A stretch of 64,000 nucleotides of DNA from Carallia brachiata (taxonomy: Eukaryota; Streptophyta; Magnoliopsida; Malpighiales; Rhizophoraceae). Within the stretch, counting starts at the first letter, position 1. Each line of letters opens with the position of its first letter. Position numbers and translations under genes: made by a program. The notes under the pieces are model-generated. The model had not been told where the DNA came from, made no database searches, and worked only from the letters and a program-made list of their open reading frames with translations. Where the stretch lies: positions 1-64,000 of the forward strand of contig JADCRB010000029.1 of assembly GCA_021464245.1 (NCBI GenBank). The letters are read 5' to 3'. Shown here piece by piece: positions 1 to 11,619 of this stretch.

Positions 1-666
1 AAAACTCGGTGGCTCGGTTCGGTAAAGGTTCGGCTCGGACTCGTTCATTTAATAAATGGACGATACACGAGTCTAAAACTAAAACTCGTTTAATAAACGA
101 GTTGAGCCTAAACAATAATAAATTCGGTTCGGTACAGACTCGTGAACAACTCGATGAATGTATCATTAAAAGTTCATTTAATATGTATCATTGTGTGCTC
201 ATTTAATATATTAATAACATTATATCATTTAACTTTTAATATAAATAATAATGAAATAAGGTTTAATTTTTTAATTTATCTTCAAATGCTCTCAATCTCT
301 CAAGTCTACCAAACTCTCGAAAGACCCAAGTCCAACCCTAATACATTATGCATGCATTATTTCCTCATGTTTTTTTTATTTGATTTTTTTCTTAATTAAA
401 ATAAAATTACATATTTATTTTTTCTTTATAAAAGAATATAAATTCTTTAAATTAGAGAAAATTAAAATATAATTAAGTAAACTGATTGATGATGCATAAT
501 ATAGTTAGTTTTATATATATACATATATCAAGTTTAGATAACAAAAAAGAAAAAAAAATACAAACAAAACAAAAATTGAACCGAGTTCGAACCGAGCTCG
601 AGTTTCAGTAACAGTGTCACGAGCCGAGCTCGAGTCTAGCCAAACTCGGCTCATTTGTACCCCTAG
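1..666. mobile_element. hAT-like MITE, left end outside window
   Basis: The stretch is built from repeated GCTCGG / CTCGAGC / GAGCCGAGC motifs at both ends with an AT-rich middle (about 200-560). It ends in CGGCTCATTTGTACCCCTAG, which resembles the terminus of plant hAT-type MITEs whose ends read roughly TAGGGGTACAAATGAGCCG. The first ~130 bases carry the complementary family motifs, so the left terminus lies just upstream of the window. No target duplication can be checked. Short open frames inside it are not coding. Confidence 0.55.
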
Positions 667-1474
667 ATCTAAGACCTATTACCAATCCAACCGATTGAAC
701 CGGTTAGTCCAATCCAATTTTGTTAACACTGGGATAAATTAAGTTGATAAAAAATGCGGCTAGATGGGCGTGCAAGTGGAAACTTAACTCACCCAAGTAT
801 TTTTTTTTGTTGTCTTTGACCGGATATCTACTGTCGATCACGATAACTAATATTCTCACTGATTTGCAGGCACCTCGAAGGATGAGACAGCTGGTCCAAA
901 ATTTTAAGGCTGTTCCATACCTAAAGTCAGGAATCGAACCTCTGACATTTAGTTCATGATGGATGAGTCTTTTCCATTTAATGACATTCCTTGAATTAAC
1001 TCGTCCAAGTATTAAGGAAAGTTAATTTGACATGAAAACAGGCACGCCATGGGGTGTTTTCCATTTAGTTTTATGATGGTGGATTCTAATAGGAAAAATC
1101 TTGTTCTCAACCCCAAAAAAAAAAAAAAAAAAATGCAGATGTTCTTTTACAGATTCAGAAAGGAAAATGAAGCTCACCGAAAAAAAAAAAAAAAAGCCGT
1201 CAGTTTGATTGAGGCAACTAAAGGCATTATTTGATAAGTTCCTATCTTCCCATAGAACTACTAGTAATAAACTTACTGCATAGAGTTCATGAGCCGAAAT
1301 TTAACTACGCGCAACATCGAAACAGGGTCAGCCTCATACGTCACAAAATAAACCAAGAAATGTTTGTTCACTAGTACTCTAAACAAGCGAAAAATATGGA
1401 CAACCTCACCCACTAAACTCCAAACAACTAACAAGTCCAAGAAAACATAAAAATAAGAATAAATGCTAGATTTC
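667..1474. other. intergenic stretch, no gene seen
   Basis: No exon was recognised. Bases ~860-960 contain a tRNA T-arm-like stem (GTCAGAGGTTCGATTCCTGAC read on the minus strand), possibly a worn SINE head, but no A box was found. Two poly(A) tracts lie at about 1115 and 1180. The 3' UTR of the minus-strand lipid transfer protein gene should extend down from 1474. Confidence 0.4.
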
Positions 1475-3496
1475 TTACACTAATACCAAGGAGAATGAAG
1501 CAATAAACAAGCTGATAAGGACCATAAGAGATGTAGAAGTAGTATGTGCTCCTCCTTTTACTGGAGCTGGTGCTTTGGTCATGATAATTGTTCCTCCTCC
1601 GTTTTTGGCTGGGGGGCTTCCAACATTTTGAGGTGGAGACGCGTGAGCTGCAGATGGAGCCTCCTCTGGGGGACTTTTGGAAGGAGATGAAGGCTCTGGA
1701 GACTCCTTCGAAGGAGGCAGCTCTGGAGACTCCTTTGGTGGAGGGAGCTTTGGTGACTTTAGAGGAGGAGATAGCTCTAGAGACTTCTCCGGTGGAAGCA
1801 GCTTTGGAGACTTCTTTGGTGGAGGCAACTCTGGAGACTTCTCTGGTGGAAGCAGCTTTGGCAACTTCTTTGATGGAGGCAACTCTGGAAATGAGCTTGG
1901 ACGATTAATTTGTTGCAATTCTTAAAAGGTGAAATTCTTAACGGGTAATTCCTCGATTTGATGGTTTATCTTGTCGAACGATTTGGTTGCATTTAGAGAT
2001 ATAATCTTTACGGTTTCATGGACTAGAATTCAACATTGTATTTGTACTAAGACTAGGAGGACAGGCCCTCCATTCCTATTGATTTTGATTTTAAAGCGGG
2101 TCTTTCTTCTCTTTAAATTTCCCTAGAATTTCTGATCTCTTGCATCTTGGGGTTTTTGATCCCAAATTTTGGCTGATGAACCCGTATGTCTAATAATATA
2201 ATAGATTTACTGCTACTATTTTAAAATGGGCTTACAATTACCTGGTTCTTCATCATGCCATTCCTTTGTGTTGTTGGTTACATTACATGATATGTTAATT
2301 GTCTATTATATGATCAAACACAAATATAAGCTTCTGTTTTCTTTTTTTTTTTTAAATTCTTGTAGGAATAAAATTTTTCTTTTATCTTCTTGGTGCGTGG
2401 GGATCTTCATTTCATAATACGGCATAAATTACATCACCATGTTTTGGACCATCTTGCGGCCGATGTTTTTTATTAATGAACTATCTTTGTTCCAAACTGT
2501 GTGTGTTTACTGTTGAAATACATCATTAAAGAAAAGAAAGACCCGCTTAAAATCAAATCAACATGAATGGAGGGTTCGTCCCCCTAGTCTTAGTTAGTAC
2601 AAATACCATGTTGAATTCCAGTCCATGATACCATAAAGATCACATTGCCAAATAAAATCAGTTTATTCAACAAATTAAACCATCAAATCCAAGATTCACC
2701 CATTAAGAATTTCAAATTAAAAATAGATAACTAAAAACTTAGATAAAACACTGCATCAATGCAACATTAAGAACAACAGAAATAAAATATTAAAGTGACA
2801 TTTGAATGATATGATTTTTTAATTACCTCAAGGTGATCATGAATTATTAAATTTTTTTGAGTCGTATCAAATTAAGATGTCTTTATCATTGTTTGCATGC
2901 AAGATTTGTGGTAATTCTATAATTCAAAATATTGAAACTGCGTCTGAAACATACCTGGTGGAGGTGCTCCCGAAGATATAGAAGCTACATATTAAAAAAT
3001 TAAGTAAAAATAAGTATAGAAAAGAAAGGAAAATCAAAACCTATAACAACAAGGTGGAAGGGTAGGATTTGTCAGGTATATTGAAAAAAAAAAAAAATCA
3101 ATGCAATTTACTACCCAAACAAGACATAATGATTTTGAAGCCATCAGGAAACTTGCAAACTCCTGACAGACCCTTAACACGAGTCATGTTTAATGGTATG
3201 CCGTAGTCTTCACTGCCTTTTATTGCTAGGCAAATGCAGTATGCATCAGTCTTCGCCACCTTCTCGAACACTGAACAGCACGTATTAGTCGGTTTTGGGT
3301 CAGCACCAGGATAGAGGGCCAAATAGGTTATGCAATCCTCCAATTCATACACAATCGAGATGCAATCAGATGATGGAGCAAGCGCCTGCGATTTTGGAGG
3401 TGAATGTGGCGCCTTTTGATCTTTTACATGCTGCCCACAGGATGCTAACATGATCATGGTGGCCAAAATCCATGAAACAAGGATGATTCTTGTCAT
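1475..3496 (-). CDS. GPI-anchored non-specific lipid transfer protein (LTPG / xylogen-like)
   Basis: Three exons on the minus strand: 3496-3115, 2984-2955 and 1920-1475 (858 nt, 285 aa). GT/AG junctions keep the frame: exon 1 ends after one base of a codon, exon 2 adds 30 nt. Residues 1-20 are a signal peptide. An eight-cysteine lipid transfer motif follows: C45, C54, C73-C74, C87-x-C89, C114, C126, with the typical CC and CxC pairs. Exons 2-3 encode a Ser/Pro-rich stalk with repeated SPELPPPKK-like units, then a C-terminal hydrophobic segment (about the last 20 residues) as in GPI-anchor signals. This layout matches plant LTPG/XYLP proteins, which sit on the outer plasma membrane and carry wall or cuticle lipids; the cargo here is unknown. 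A TATA box lies about 50 bp upstream of the ATG. Intron 2 holds a large fold-back repeat. Confidence 0.85.
1680..1890. repeat. ~33-bp coding minisatellite in LTPG exon 3
   Basis: Imperfect copies of a ~33-bp unit (on the plus strand, variants of GGAGACTTCTCTGGTGGAAG plus flank) run through exon 3. They encode the Pro/Lys/Glu-rich stalk repeats of the minus-strand lipid transfer protein. Such arrays change copy number easily, so stalk length may vary between alleles. Confidence 0.7.
1925..2720. repeat. fold-back element in LTPG intron 2
   Basis: The left arm (about 1927-2118) and right arm (about 2528-2718) are inverted copies of about 190 bp. Shared blocks in order include AAATTCTTAA-GGGT, GATTTGATGGTTTA, TCATGGACT-GAATTCAACAT, GTATTTGTACTAA, CCCTCCATTC and GCGGGTCTTTCTT. 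The unpaired middle is ~410 bp. The outer end of the left arm touches the splice acceptor of exon 3 (AG at 1922-1921). No clear target duplication was found. Confidence 0.75.
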
Positions 3497-3546
3497 CTCT
3501 TTTCTTCTCCTTCTGTCGCTAGCTAGTATTGTTGGTGGGTCAGTGG

Positions 3547-3552
3547 TTTATA
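3547..3552 (-). promoter_or_regulatory. TATA box of the LTPG gene
   Basis: TATAAA on the minus strand, about 50 bp upstream of the ATG at 3496, predicting a short 5' UTR of roughly 20 nt. Assigned by position and motif only. Confidence 0.5.
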
Positions 3553-5199
3553 GAAGAAAATAATGGAAATAGAAAATTGGGTGACTCTAAGTGATTTTCT
3601 CCTTTGTTACTCTGATCGGTAGTTTTAAATATCTTCTGAAAAAGGTTGAGATTTTTTTTATCTAATCTAAAAATTTTAAAATTGAAAATCAAACTAATAA
3701 AGTATTGTTTGTTAAGAGTGAAATTTAGGTTGGTAGGATTCTAGAAGATAGATATAAAACATGTTTTGATTTTAGTTAAACTCTTATTTATCCAAATTTT
3801 GGTTTAACTCTTATTTATCCAAATTTTTTTGGCCTTATCTGTTTTTGTTTTCGCTTTTACAAACCAACGGACGCGAATTTTTTGAGCACGAGTGTAGCCC
3901 TTTCTTTTTTTTTGATCCAAGCCCTTTCTTTATCGGAGACGGAAGATGTTATCAAGCAAAATAATTAAACTGATGCTAGTTAATTAGTGGTTGATTAAGA
4001 CAAATGCCAACTTGCACAAGTGGGCCTTACGTCTTGAATATATGATACCAGGCCAGAGAGAGTGCTACTTGTGGTAAGCAGCAATTCATGAGAACGAAGT
4101 TACTTTCATTGAATGTTTAATCAAAGATTGATTGCTTATTTTAATCAAAGCAGAACTCTTTGGTGGTTAATCTTTGTGCATGGCTATATTGCTTCCTAAT
4201 CCTCGGCAGATTTGCTTTTGCATCCCAATAACTCTACAAAGCGAGCACTGAAAGCAATGCAAAACCAAACTTCAAAAGGATGGATACAAGTACAAAGGTA
4301 AATAAATTACTAATGCTAATTAGGAAAATTTAGAGAAGATTACATAAGAAAAGTATCAAGGAGAAGAGTACGTATATATTTATATTCGCTTACAAGGAAT
4401 TTTTTTGTCTTGAAAAAAAAAAAAAAAGAATACCCTTTCGGTAGCATTGTTGTTGTTTGACATGATTAGATCTGTTCTCCAATTGGACAAATTGAATCGA
4501 ATGGACCCCTTAAAATATAATAATTCCCCTAAATATTCCTTACCATGATTTATATATAATTCTTAATCTTTTTCCAAGATTTAACCAACTAGTCCATGTA
4601 GACACTGGTCAAAAGGGGGAAAAATAAGAAACCTAGTCCACGCATGCTGTTTGCGTTTAAGAACTTGGGAGTCATATTTTTTTTTTCTGCAGAATTCTGG
4701 TTTTCAATAATGATAATAATACTGATATCAAATATATATAACGATAAACAAAAGCTCATAGAAAATAAAGTGTGTAAAGTTGAAGGTTGTTCGTTGCTAA
4801 GCTCAATTATCTAGTAAAAACTTATAATTGAAAATTACTATGTGTGATAAGTTTTACCTCATATATTGTAATTTGATATATTTTTTGATTCGAAAAGGTA
4901 AAAATAAAAAATAAAAAAGGAGGAAGGTCCAAGATTTGCCCTTTTCCCATGGCAGAATAACAGGACCAAAAGGAATGGGACCTAAATTTAAAAGGGGGGC
5001 ACCCTTTGCATTCATCTCATTTGCCCTAGCTCCGACTTGCCTCCAAATTAATCCCTCTCGAGCTTTGTTTCCTTTCTGTTGTCCAAACTTTTTTTTTATC
5101 TTGAATAAAAGACGAAAATTTCTGCTTCTCTTGTGTGAAGTGGGACCCACCACATGTAGAGCTGATTGAGGTGACAAGTAAGCCGGTCAGATTGAGCGT

Positions 5200-5620
5200 G
5201 GTCAGGTTATTTCTAATTTTGGATTGTTGTTTTAGGTTACAAATTTATTGAATTTTAAATTTATTTGATTCTAAGTTATCCAGATTTTAAATATTTTAGA
5301 TTAAAAGTTTATTGAATTTTAAGTTTTCAAGTTCTCGATTCATTCGGGTTTTGAATATTTTAGGTTATTGATACATTAAATTTTGAGGGGGTCACAGATC
5401 ATTTGAATTTTGTGTAATTTATATTTTAAATATTTTATATTTTAGATTTTTTGATTTTAAATCTCAATTAATTTAGTTTTGAGTCATTTTGATTTTGTGG
5501 CATTCAGATTTTGCACTGTTTCGAATTCAAGTTACTTGAATTTTAAGTTATTTTGGGTTCAATTAATTGAGTTTGGGTCATTAAATTTTTCAATCAAGTG
5601 TATAGAAGGCGAGTCAAATT
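5200..5620. repeat. degenerate T-rich short tandem repeat
   Basis: Variants of a TTTTAAGTTATTTGAATTT-like phrase recur about every 20-40 bases (for example GAATTTTAAATTTATTTGATT, GAATTTTAAGTTTTCAAG, GAATTTTAAGTTATTTTGGG). The copies are too diverged to give a clean period by eye; they look like an old decayed satellite-like tract. Confidence 0.4.
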
Positions 5621-6991
5621 TCCCGCAGGTTAAGTGGAATTGTTGGAACCAGGTTAACTTTCGCCAGCGCCTGAGCCACACATCCCATTTATTAGCCCTC
5701 GACCTCTGATGCGAACTCTTCTTATAGACTTGGTATTTTGACACTGACAGAATCTTATAAAGCCCCTACGCCTATTCTATTTCACTAAGTTTTTACGTAA
5801 ATAATAAAACAAAAAAAAGATTGATGAAAACATAGTTAGAGCAATGTAAAAAAAATAAATAAAATAAAATGAAAATTTCACATTTAAAACCACATTTTGT
5901 AATGCTCATTTTGAGAGAAAAATTTACTCCATCAAGTTTCTTATGTTATTTTTCTACTTTCTAGTTTAACGTTTCTTACATATAATTCAGTTTAACTAAT
6001 TTTATCATTTTAAAACAACCATATTAGAATGTGTCATTATTTCCCCATTTTTTATTTTCTTCAAGCAATAATTGACTTATCAGTTTGCGGCAGACAACCG
6101 CCAAGAATGCGGGCCAACGGAGAAGTCAGCCACTTTTCCAAGTGGAGCTGGGTCAATATCTGTGACTATAATTTAGGAGGGAAAAAAAAAATAAAAACTC
6201 GGTTATTTTCAAAGTTGAGGATCTAGTTTCATTAAAAATTAATTTACAAAAATAGAGAAATTGAATTGTTCAATTTCTAATTACGTATTTCTACAAAAAC
6301 ACGATACACTTCTCAAACGTTAAAAATATTGAATAAAAAATGAAAATGAATCTATATTAGTGTTTTGTTTTTCTAAAATTCAGTGTTATGGAGTCTAATT
6401 CTGGTCTAATTCTCACATCGGTGTCCATCATTACAAATTATCTTTCACATGTACATGGACCTACAAGTGATAATCATTTTAGTAGCGATGATCAGATGGA
6501 GAACTTGACAATCTAAAAATTTCTTTCGTATTTTCTTTTTTTGTCAACAACATAAAAAAAATAATAGTGGCATCTCGATAGTTTTGTCACAGCGTATTAT
6601 ACCCCTTATCAAAAGAATTGTAAAATATTTAAATAATTACGGTATATTTAGTACTGACAGAAATATAAATTTAACCTCATCAAAGGTTTTAGAAGTGCTC
6701 GAACTCTTCACTTTCGATTAAGCAGCAGTTAAGCACATACTATTAGAACATAAATTTTTTTTATTTTTATAACCATTAAGAAAGCAAAAGAGAACTAGAA
6801 AAGCCAAAAAGGAAAACAAAAGTAATAAAACAAAAGAAGAACGGAAGAAGTAGCTTTGAAGAGCAGCAGCAGATAGCGATTCCACATAAAATAAGAACAT
6901 CAAAACTCTGCCCAATTGGATACAAAAAAAAAACCAGATTCAAACCCACCTGAGGGTTTTCTTTCTATGATCCCAGACTTGGATATGGATG

Positions 6992-7026
<35 letters not shown>
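6992..7026. repeat. (ATT)n microsatellite
   Basis: About eleven consecutive ATT units just beyond the 3' end of the FLZ gene. Confidence 0.9.
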
Positions 7027-7027
<1 letters not shown>

Positions 7028-7090
7028 AGTTACGGTAAATTAAGAAAGTTGCGAGCTTTTGGGGGCCGACAGATACAGTGATCAGTGACA

Positions 7091-8003
7091 CTACAAAGCG
7101 ACAACGGTGTCGCCTTTTGTGGGGACTTCTGATACGGTGGTGGTGGTGGTGGTGGAGGATGTGGTTTCTTTCTTGGATGCGATTGAGGACTTCTCTTTTC
7201 TCTCGTCATGGTTCATCTGCAGTTGCCTGCATTCCGGGCTACAAAAAGCACTGTCCCCTCTACAAAAAAGAAACAGTAGCATAAAACCACCATTAGATAT
7301 ATTAGAAATAGGAGCTCATGTCTCTTCTAGCGTGTCTCTTTTTACGTGGTCAAGAAACTTTATTTATTAAACTTGATGGTATTGCTGTTTAAGACAGATT
7401 CATGTTTAATTGGCATACAATTAATCGTATCATTCTTAATTTGCATGTATAATTAATTGATAAGCAAGATTGTGACAACATAAATATGTAAGGTAGCAAG
7501 GTCCATTTTTTTTATGATTGAAGAGTTAAAAACTGAATTTAAAAAAAAAAAAAAACAAATGAAACAAACTAAGAATGTAAATGAACAAAACGGAAAATTT
7601 TCACAAAACGGGAGATTAAATCGGAAGCGAAGGGACCGAAATTGTAAAGTTAGAGAAATAGGGAACCACTACATTAGTACAGGAGAGGCCAAAAGTACCT
7701 ATACATATAGATGTCACGGCTAGGGACCAAGCGGCGCTTGCAGAGGGAGCAGGACCTCAAGAAGTGGGCAGTCTCAAATAAATCAGTGGAACTCCTCCGG
7801 TGGGTTCCCGGAGACGCCATGGTGGTGGCAGCGGAGGGCAATTGATCCGGGCGGCCACCGAAGCCGGCCACCTGCTGCTGGTTAAAGTGGGGATTATCAT
7901 TCGACGGTGGAGCTGGTTCACTAGTATCAGGCCTGAACTCAAACTTGATCTCCGACATACTTGTCGTCCTCTTCATAGGTGGTCGTGACCTCTTGCCCAG
8001 CAT
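7091..8003 (-). CDS. FCS-like zinc finger (FLZ, DUF581) protein
   Basis: Two exons on the minus strand: 8003-7699 and 7259-7091 (474 nt, 157 aa), split by a 439-bp intron with GT/AG ends. The junction completes an Arg codon in the middle of the zinc finger. The finger is C85-x2-C88-x19-C108-x3-C112, containing the family phrases DIYMYRGDSAFCSPECR and RQLQM. FLZ proteins are plant-specific adaptors that bind the SnRK1 kinase catalytic subunits through this domain and act in sugar/energy signalling; that role is known for the family and inferred here. The N-terminal half is Ser/Pro-rich and probably disordered. The tail after the finger is Lys/Glu-rich and then Ser/Thr-rich (a run of six Thr encoded by a GGT/GTG-type repeat). 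The intron inside the finger is typical of the family, and the length is normal. Confidence 0.9.
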
Positions 8004-10749
8004 CTTGTTATTGCTCTTGTAGTTTGTTTTTCTTCCTGTTGTCTAGTTGTTTGTTTCTATAACAACTGAAGCTGTTTTTTTCTTCAATTTTATTTCTTGT
8101 CTGTTTTCATATTTCTTACGACGAGGAAACTTTTGGAAACTGGGACAGAGAGGGACCAGATGGTAGAGAGAAAGAGAACTGTGGGAGTGGGGGATTGGGG
8201 AGATAAGTAAGAGCCAGAAACTGAGGAGTGATTCTCCACTCCACCTCTAGAGTAACAACAAAATAGTGATTCTCCGGCATAGACGAACTTTAAAGTAATA
8301 AGTAATAACAAAATGATATCTATAACTATTAAAAATCGTTGAATGAGTTGTATGGTTATTTTATTATTAATTATTTATTAAAATTTTTTATAATTTGTCT
8401 TATTTATTTTTTATTATAACACACTTATTATCTCATGTTACAAAATAACTAAAATCTACTCAAAATAGAAAAATATTAAAATTGGTTTGTACGATGTAAG
8501 TGTAAGAACATATATTTATATTGAGTAAAAATAATAAATACATATATATTTTTTTGATCTTTGAATTTTTTTTTCCCTTTTCCTCTTCTCCTCAATTTTG
8601 AGAAAGAATAATGCCCGGACAGTTGATACCGTTAAAAGAGCTAATTCATTTATTAGTTCTGTTAAATGGAAAATTTTTCAAATCAGCATTACGCACGATA
8701 CACACGTGAGTCGAGATCAATCGGGATTATTTTTTTTTGACCTTTTGCATTATTTTTGGAAAAAATTGTATTGGTTCGTTGAAATAGCATTTGTTGACAC
8801 ATACTCAGAACATTTATTGAATGGATTGTGTTTGAATCTTTAGAAATAAATCAAATAAATTAAAGGAAGTTGAAAATTGATGCCCGGAAATCCAAGCAAC
8901 AAAGCATTTTCCAAAATACATTTATCAAACATATTGCTTTACTTTTTTAATGATGGAAAATCCGCTACAAATAAAAGTTTGGATTGTTAACACGTTTACG
9001 TGTTACGGAATATATCTAGATTATCATGTGAATATGAGTAAAATTTTCAAAAAATTGCATCTCTTAATTAATTATGGCCATAATAATATATCTTTTGGTT
9101 TAAAGAAATCTTGTTCAGACAAATTTCATTGACTCATTTAGATATAATAAAATTTATGTTATAAGAAAATACATTATACTATAGAAAAAATTTTCTTGTA
9201 AAATATTTTGTGTATAATAAAAAATTTAATGAATATTAATATTTTTTTATTTCATGTAAAATATTTTGTGCGCAACAAAAAATTTTCTTGTATCCAATGA
9301 ATCCATTATCTTTCTTTTGCCCATGCAGTCAAACACTTCTTCTAATTCTAATTCTACGTATGTGTTTGAGATATGTTAGACAGGCTCTACTAAATATTAA
9401 ATGCTTCTATATCAGGTAGGATTTTGTCAATTTTAATGACTTCCTTTGTGGAACACATTTAGATATCATTCTCAAATTTTTGACAGAGCATTAAATGCAT
9501 ATTAAATGATTTTGACAACATATGTATGTGTATGATTTCTAATTTGGGAAACAACGTACTCAAATTTTATTGTTGGAAAAATTTTTTATTTTGTTCCGTG
9601 TGGGTTATTGAAGGGTATAATTTTCTAGTTTTTTTTTTTTTGGTTATAAATTATAATCCTTTATTTGAAAGTTGTATCAATATTAAAAGGTAAAATTAAT
9701 TCAAATTAGAAAAAAAAATTAAAAAATAGAGTTGTATATCTAATAATCTTGGAAAGTGCAAAAATTTAATGTTGGGAAGGATTTAGTTAACATTTTAGTA
9801 AAGTAGACAAATAAAGAAATTAATTAATTAAAAAGTAACATTTAATAAAATTTTAGCAGGTGCATTGGGAGTTGACCCTACTTATCTTTTTGACCAGAGG
9901 TAATTTGTTTTGGTGTCCAAAATCATAAAAGACTCCATCACATTGGGGCATATTCTCTAATATAAATTTGAAACTTTCAGTGGATCGTGAGTAAGTAGCT
10001 TGAAAATAAACAACTTCATGATCTGGCTGGACCACCCTACCTGTTTAATTTGCAACCAATTGACATTTAAATGAAAACAATAGAAATCACCGAGGAGTCT
10101 TGACGTGATGGCACATAGTATTGTAGAATTGAGCACAATTTGCTACTGTCGAAACCGTACCAGATTTTTTTTTAGTACCGTCGAAACCGTACCAGATTGT
10201 CACGATGCGAGAATGGTTATAACATTTTTTTTCTTTGTTAGTTAGATTAGAGAGCGTGAGTTTTTTATGAGTAATATTTGATATTTAAATTTTAAATTTT
10301 ATTATAAATTTCAAATATAATGACTACTAAATTATATTCGATAGTTCGAGAATAGTTAAACTAATTCTACTGGATTGTGGGCACCACGTTCTTGTATTTG
10401 CTTGCTTATTAGTTAGTCCTTTCATTGGTAAGTCTCCTTTGTTCCTTTGTCCTGCCTTGCCTTTTGGGCGAGTGTATGTATCACCCTTCCTTTGTGGAGT
10501 TTCTTGGTCTATTATTATTTTTGTTTTTATTCATCTGAAGACTTAATAGAGTATGAGTTATATAATCATAGGAATTAGTTTCAATTTGAATGGGAAACCC
10601 TGGAAGTCAATGTCTAGACTGTCAATTACTTTAATAGTGGAATACGTCCCCTCAGTGACCTCTTCGATTATTTGAGTGCAACAGTTACAACTAAATTCTT
10701 CTCCAATTCATTGCAAGAGTCTACATATGTTTTAGGTAATAGAAATGAT

Positions 10750-11340
10750 GGGTTCAGCTCAGGTCTAATCTCGGGTTCAGCTCAGGTCTGATTTCAGGAA
10801 GAAGATTCAGTGTATGATACGAGATTAGGTTAGAAGCGAGATCCAACACTTACAAGACAGGATACGGCAAATGACAGTCTCAATGTGTTCTCAGGGAACC
10901 CCAAATCAGTGTCTAGTTTAAGAGTGAACGTAGAGTGACAAGAGAGAGAGACAGAGAGGGAGTCTACCTTAAGAATGGCACCCTCTTATAAATAGGAGTA
11001 GGGATATTGAGTCTAATGAGACTCACTGATATAGTGAAGAGTTAGATTAAAACCCAATATAATATAATCTTTATTACTGACTCCCAAAAATAGGACTAAA
11101 GTCAATCATCAAGTTTAAGTTTAAAGATTTTAATTATATATCGAGGACTCACTGATCGAAGTTCAGGATCTTGTGAGAATGGACCTTAGAAGCTTGTATA
11201 ATGAGGAAGAAAGCTCTGATTGAATTCAGGTTTAAAGATCCTAATTATATTTTAGGTACTCATTGCCCCGTCGGGACGTTTCAGTAGCAGGATCATGGTG
11301 TTAAAATATAGGCACTGATGAAACAAAATTTGGGAAAAGA
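10750..11340 (+). repeat. possible old LTR remnant with 23-bp tandem pair
   Basis: Two adjacent 23-bp copies of GGGTTCAGCTCAGGTCTAAT plus three bases lie at 10750-10795. About 190 bp downstream is a good TATA motif (TATAAATA, 10987-10994) in a GC-richer context (CACCCTCTTATAAATAGGAG), then degenerate repeats (AGGTTTAAAGATCCTAATTA and relatives). This resembles the U3/R part of an LTR, but no partner LTR or boundaries were found, so the call is tentative. Confidence 0.25.
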
Positions 11341-11619
11341 ACATTGCTAAAGTATTGGAGTGGTCCCCAACTCCCCTTTGACTAAACAACATTTACATAG
11401 AAATGAAATATCAATCAATAGTTGCTTTGCACCCATACATTGAGTCATCGTTTCCACAATTATCAGTAGACAATCAACTGTTTATACTATCAGATAACGT
11501 AAGCTTTGGACTTTGCAATATGGCTACATTACATTGTGCGTTCCTAAGACCAAGTCAACCTCTTTTTTTTCCTCGTTGCGTCACTGCCAACATTTCTTAC
11601 ATAACATTAATACATATCC

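Larger units (their letters stand above)
3560..7090. other. intergenic stretch, no gene seen
   Basis: AT-rich DNA between the LTPG promoter and the 3' end of the FLZ gene. It contains poly(A/T) runs, a micro-insertion at 3896-3931 (see findings), the degenerate repeat at 5200-5620 and the ATT tract at 6992-7026. Open frames here (for example around 4936-5177) lack any recognisable family feature and overlap on both strands. Confidence 0.5.

Noticed and set aside
4854..5177. 107- and 77-codon frames on opposite strands
   Set aside because: Overlapping each other, no domain, no splice context, AT-rich ends.
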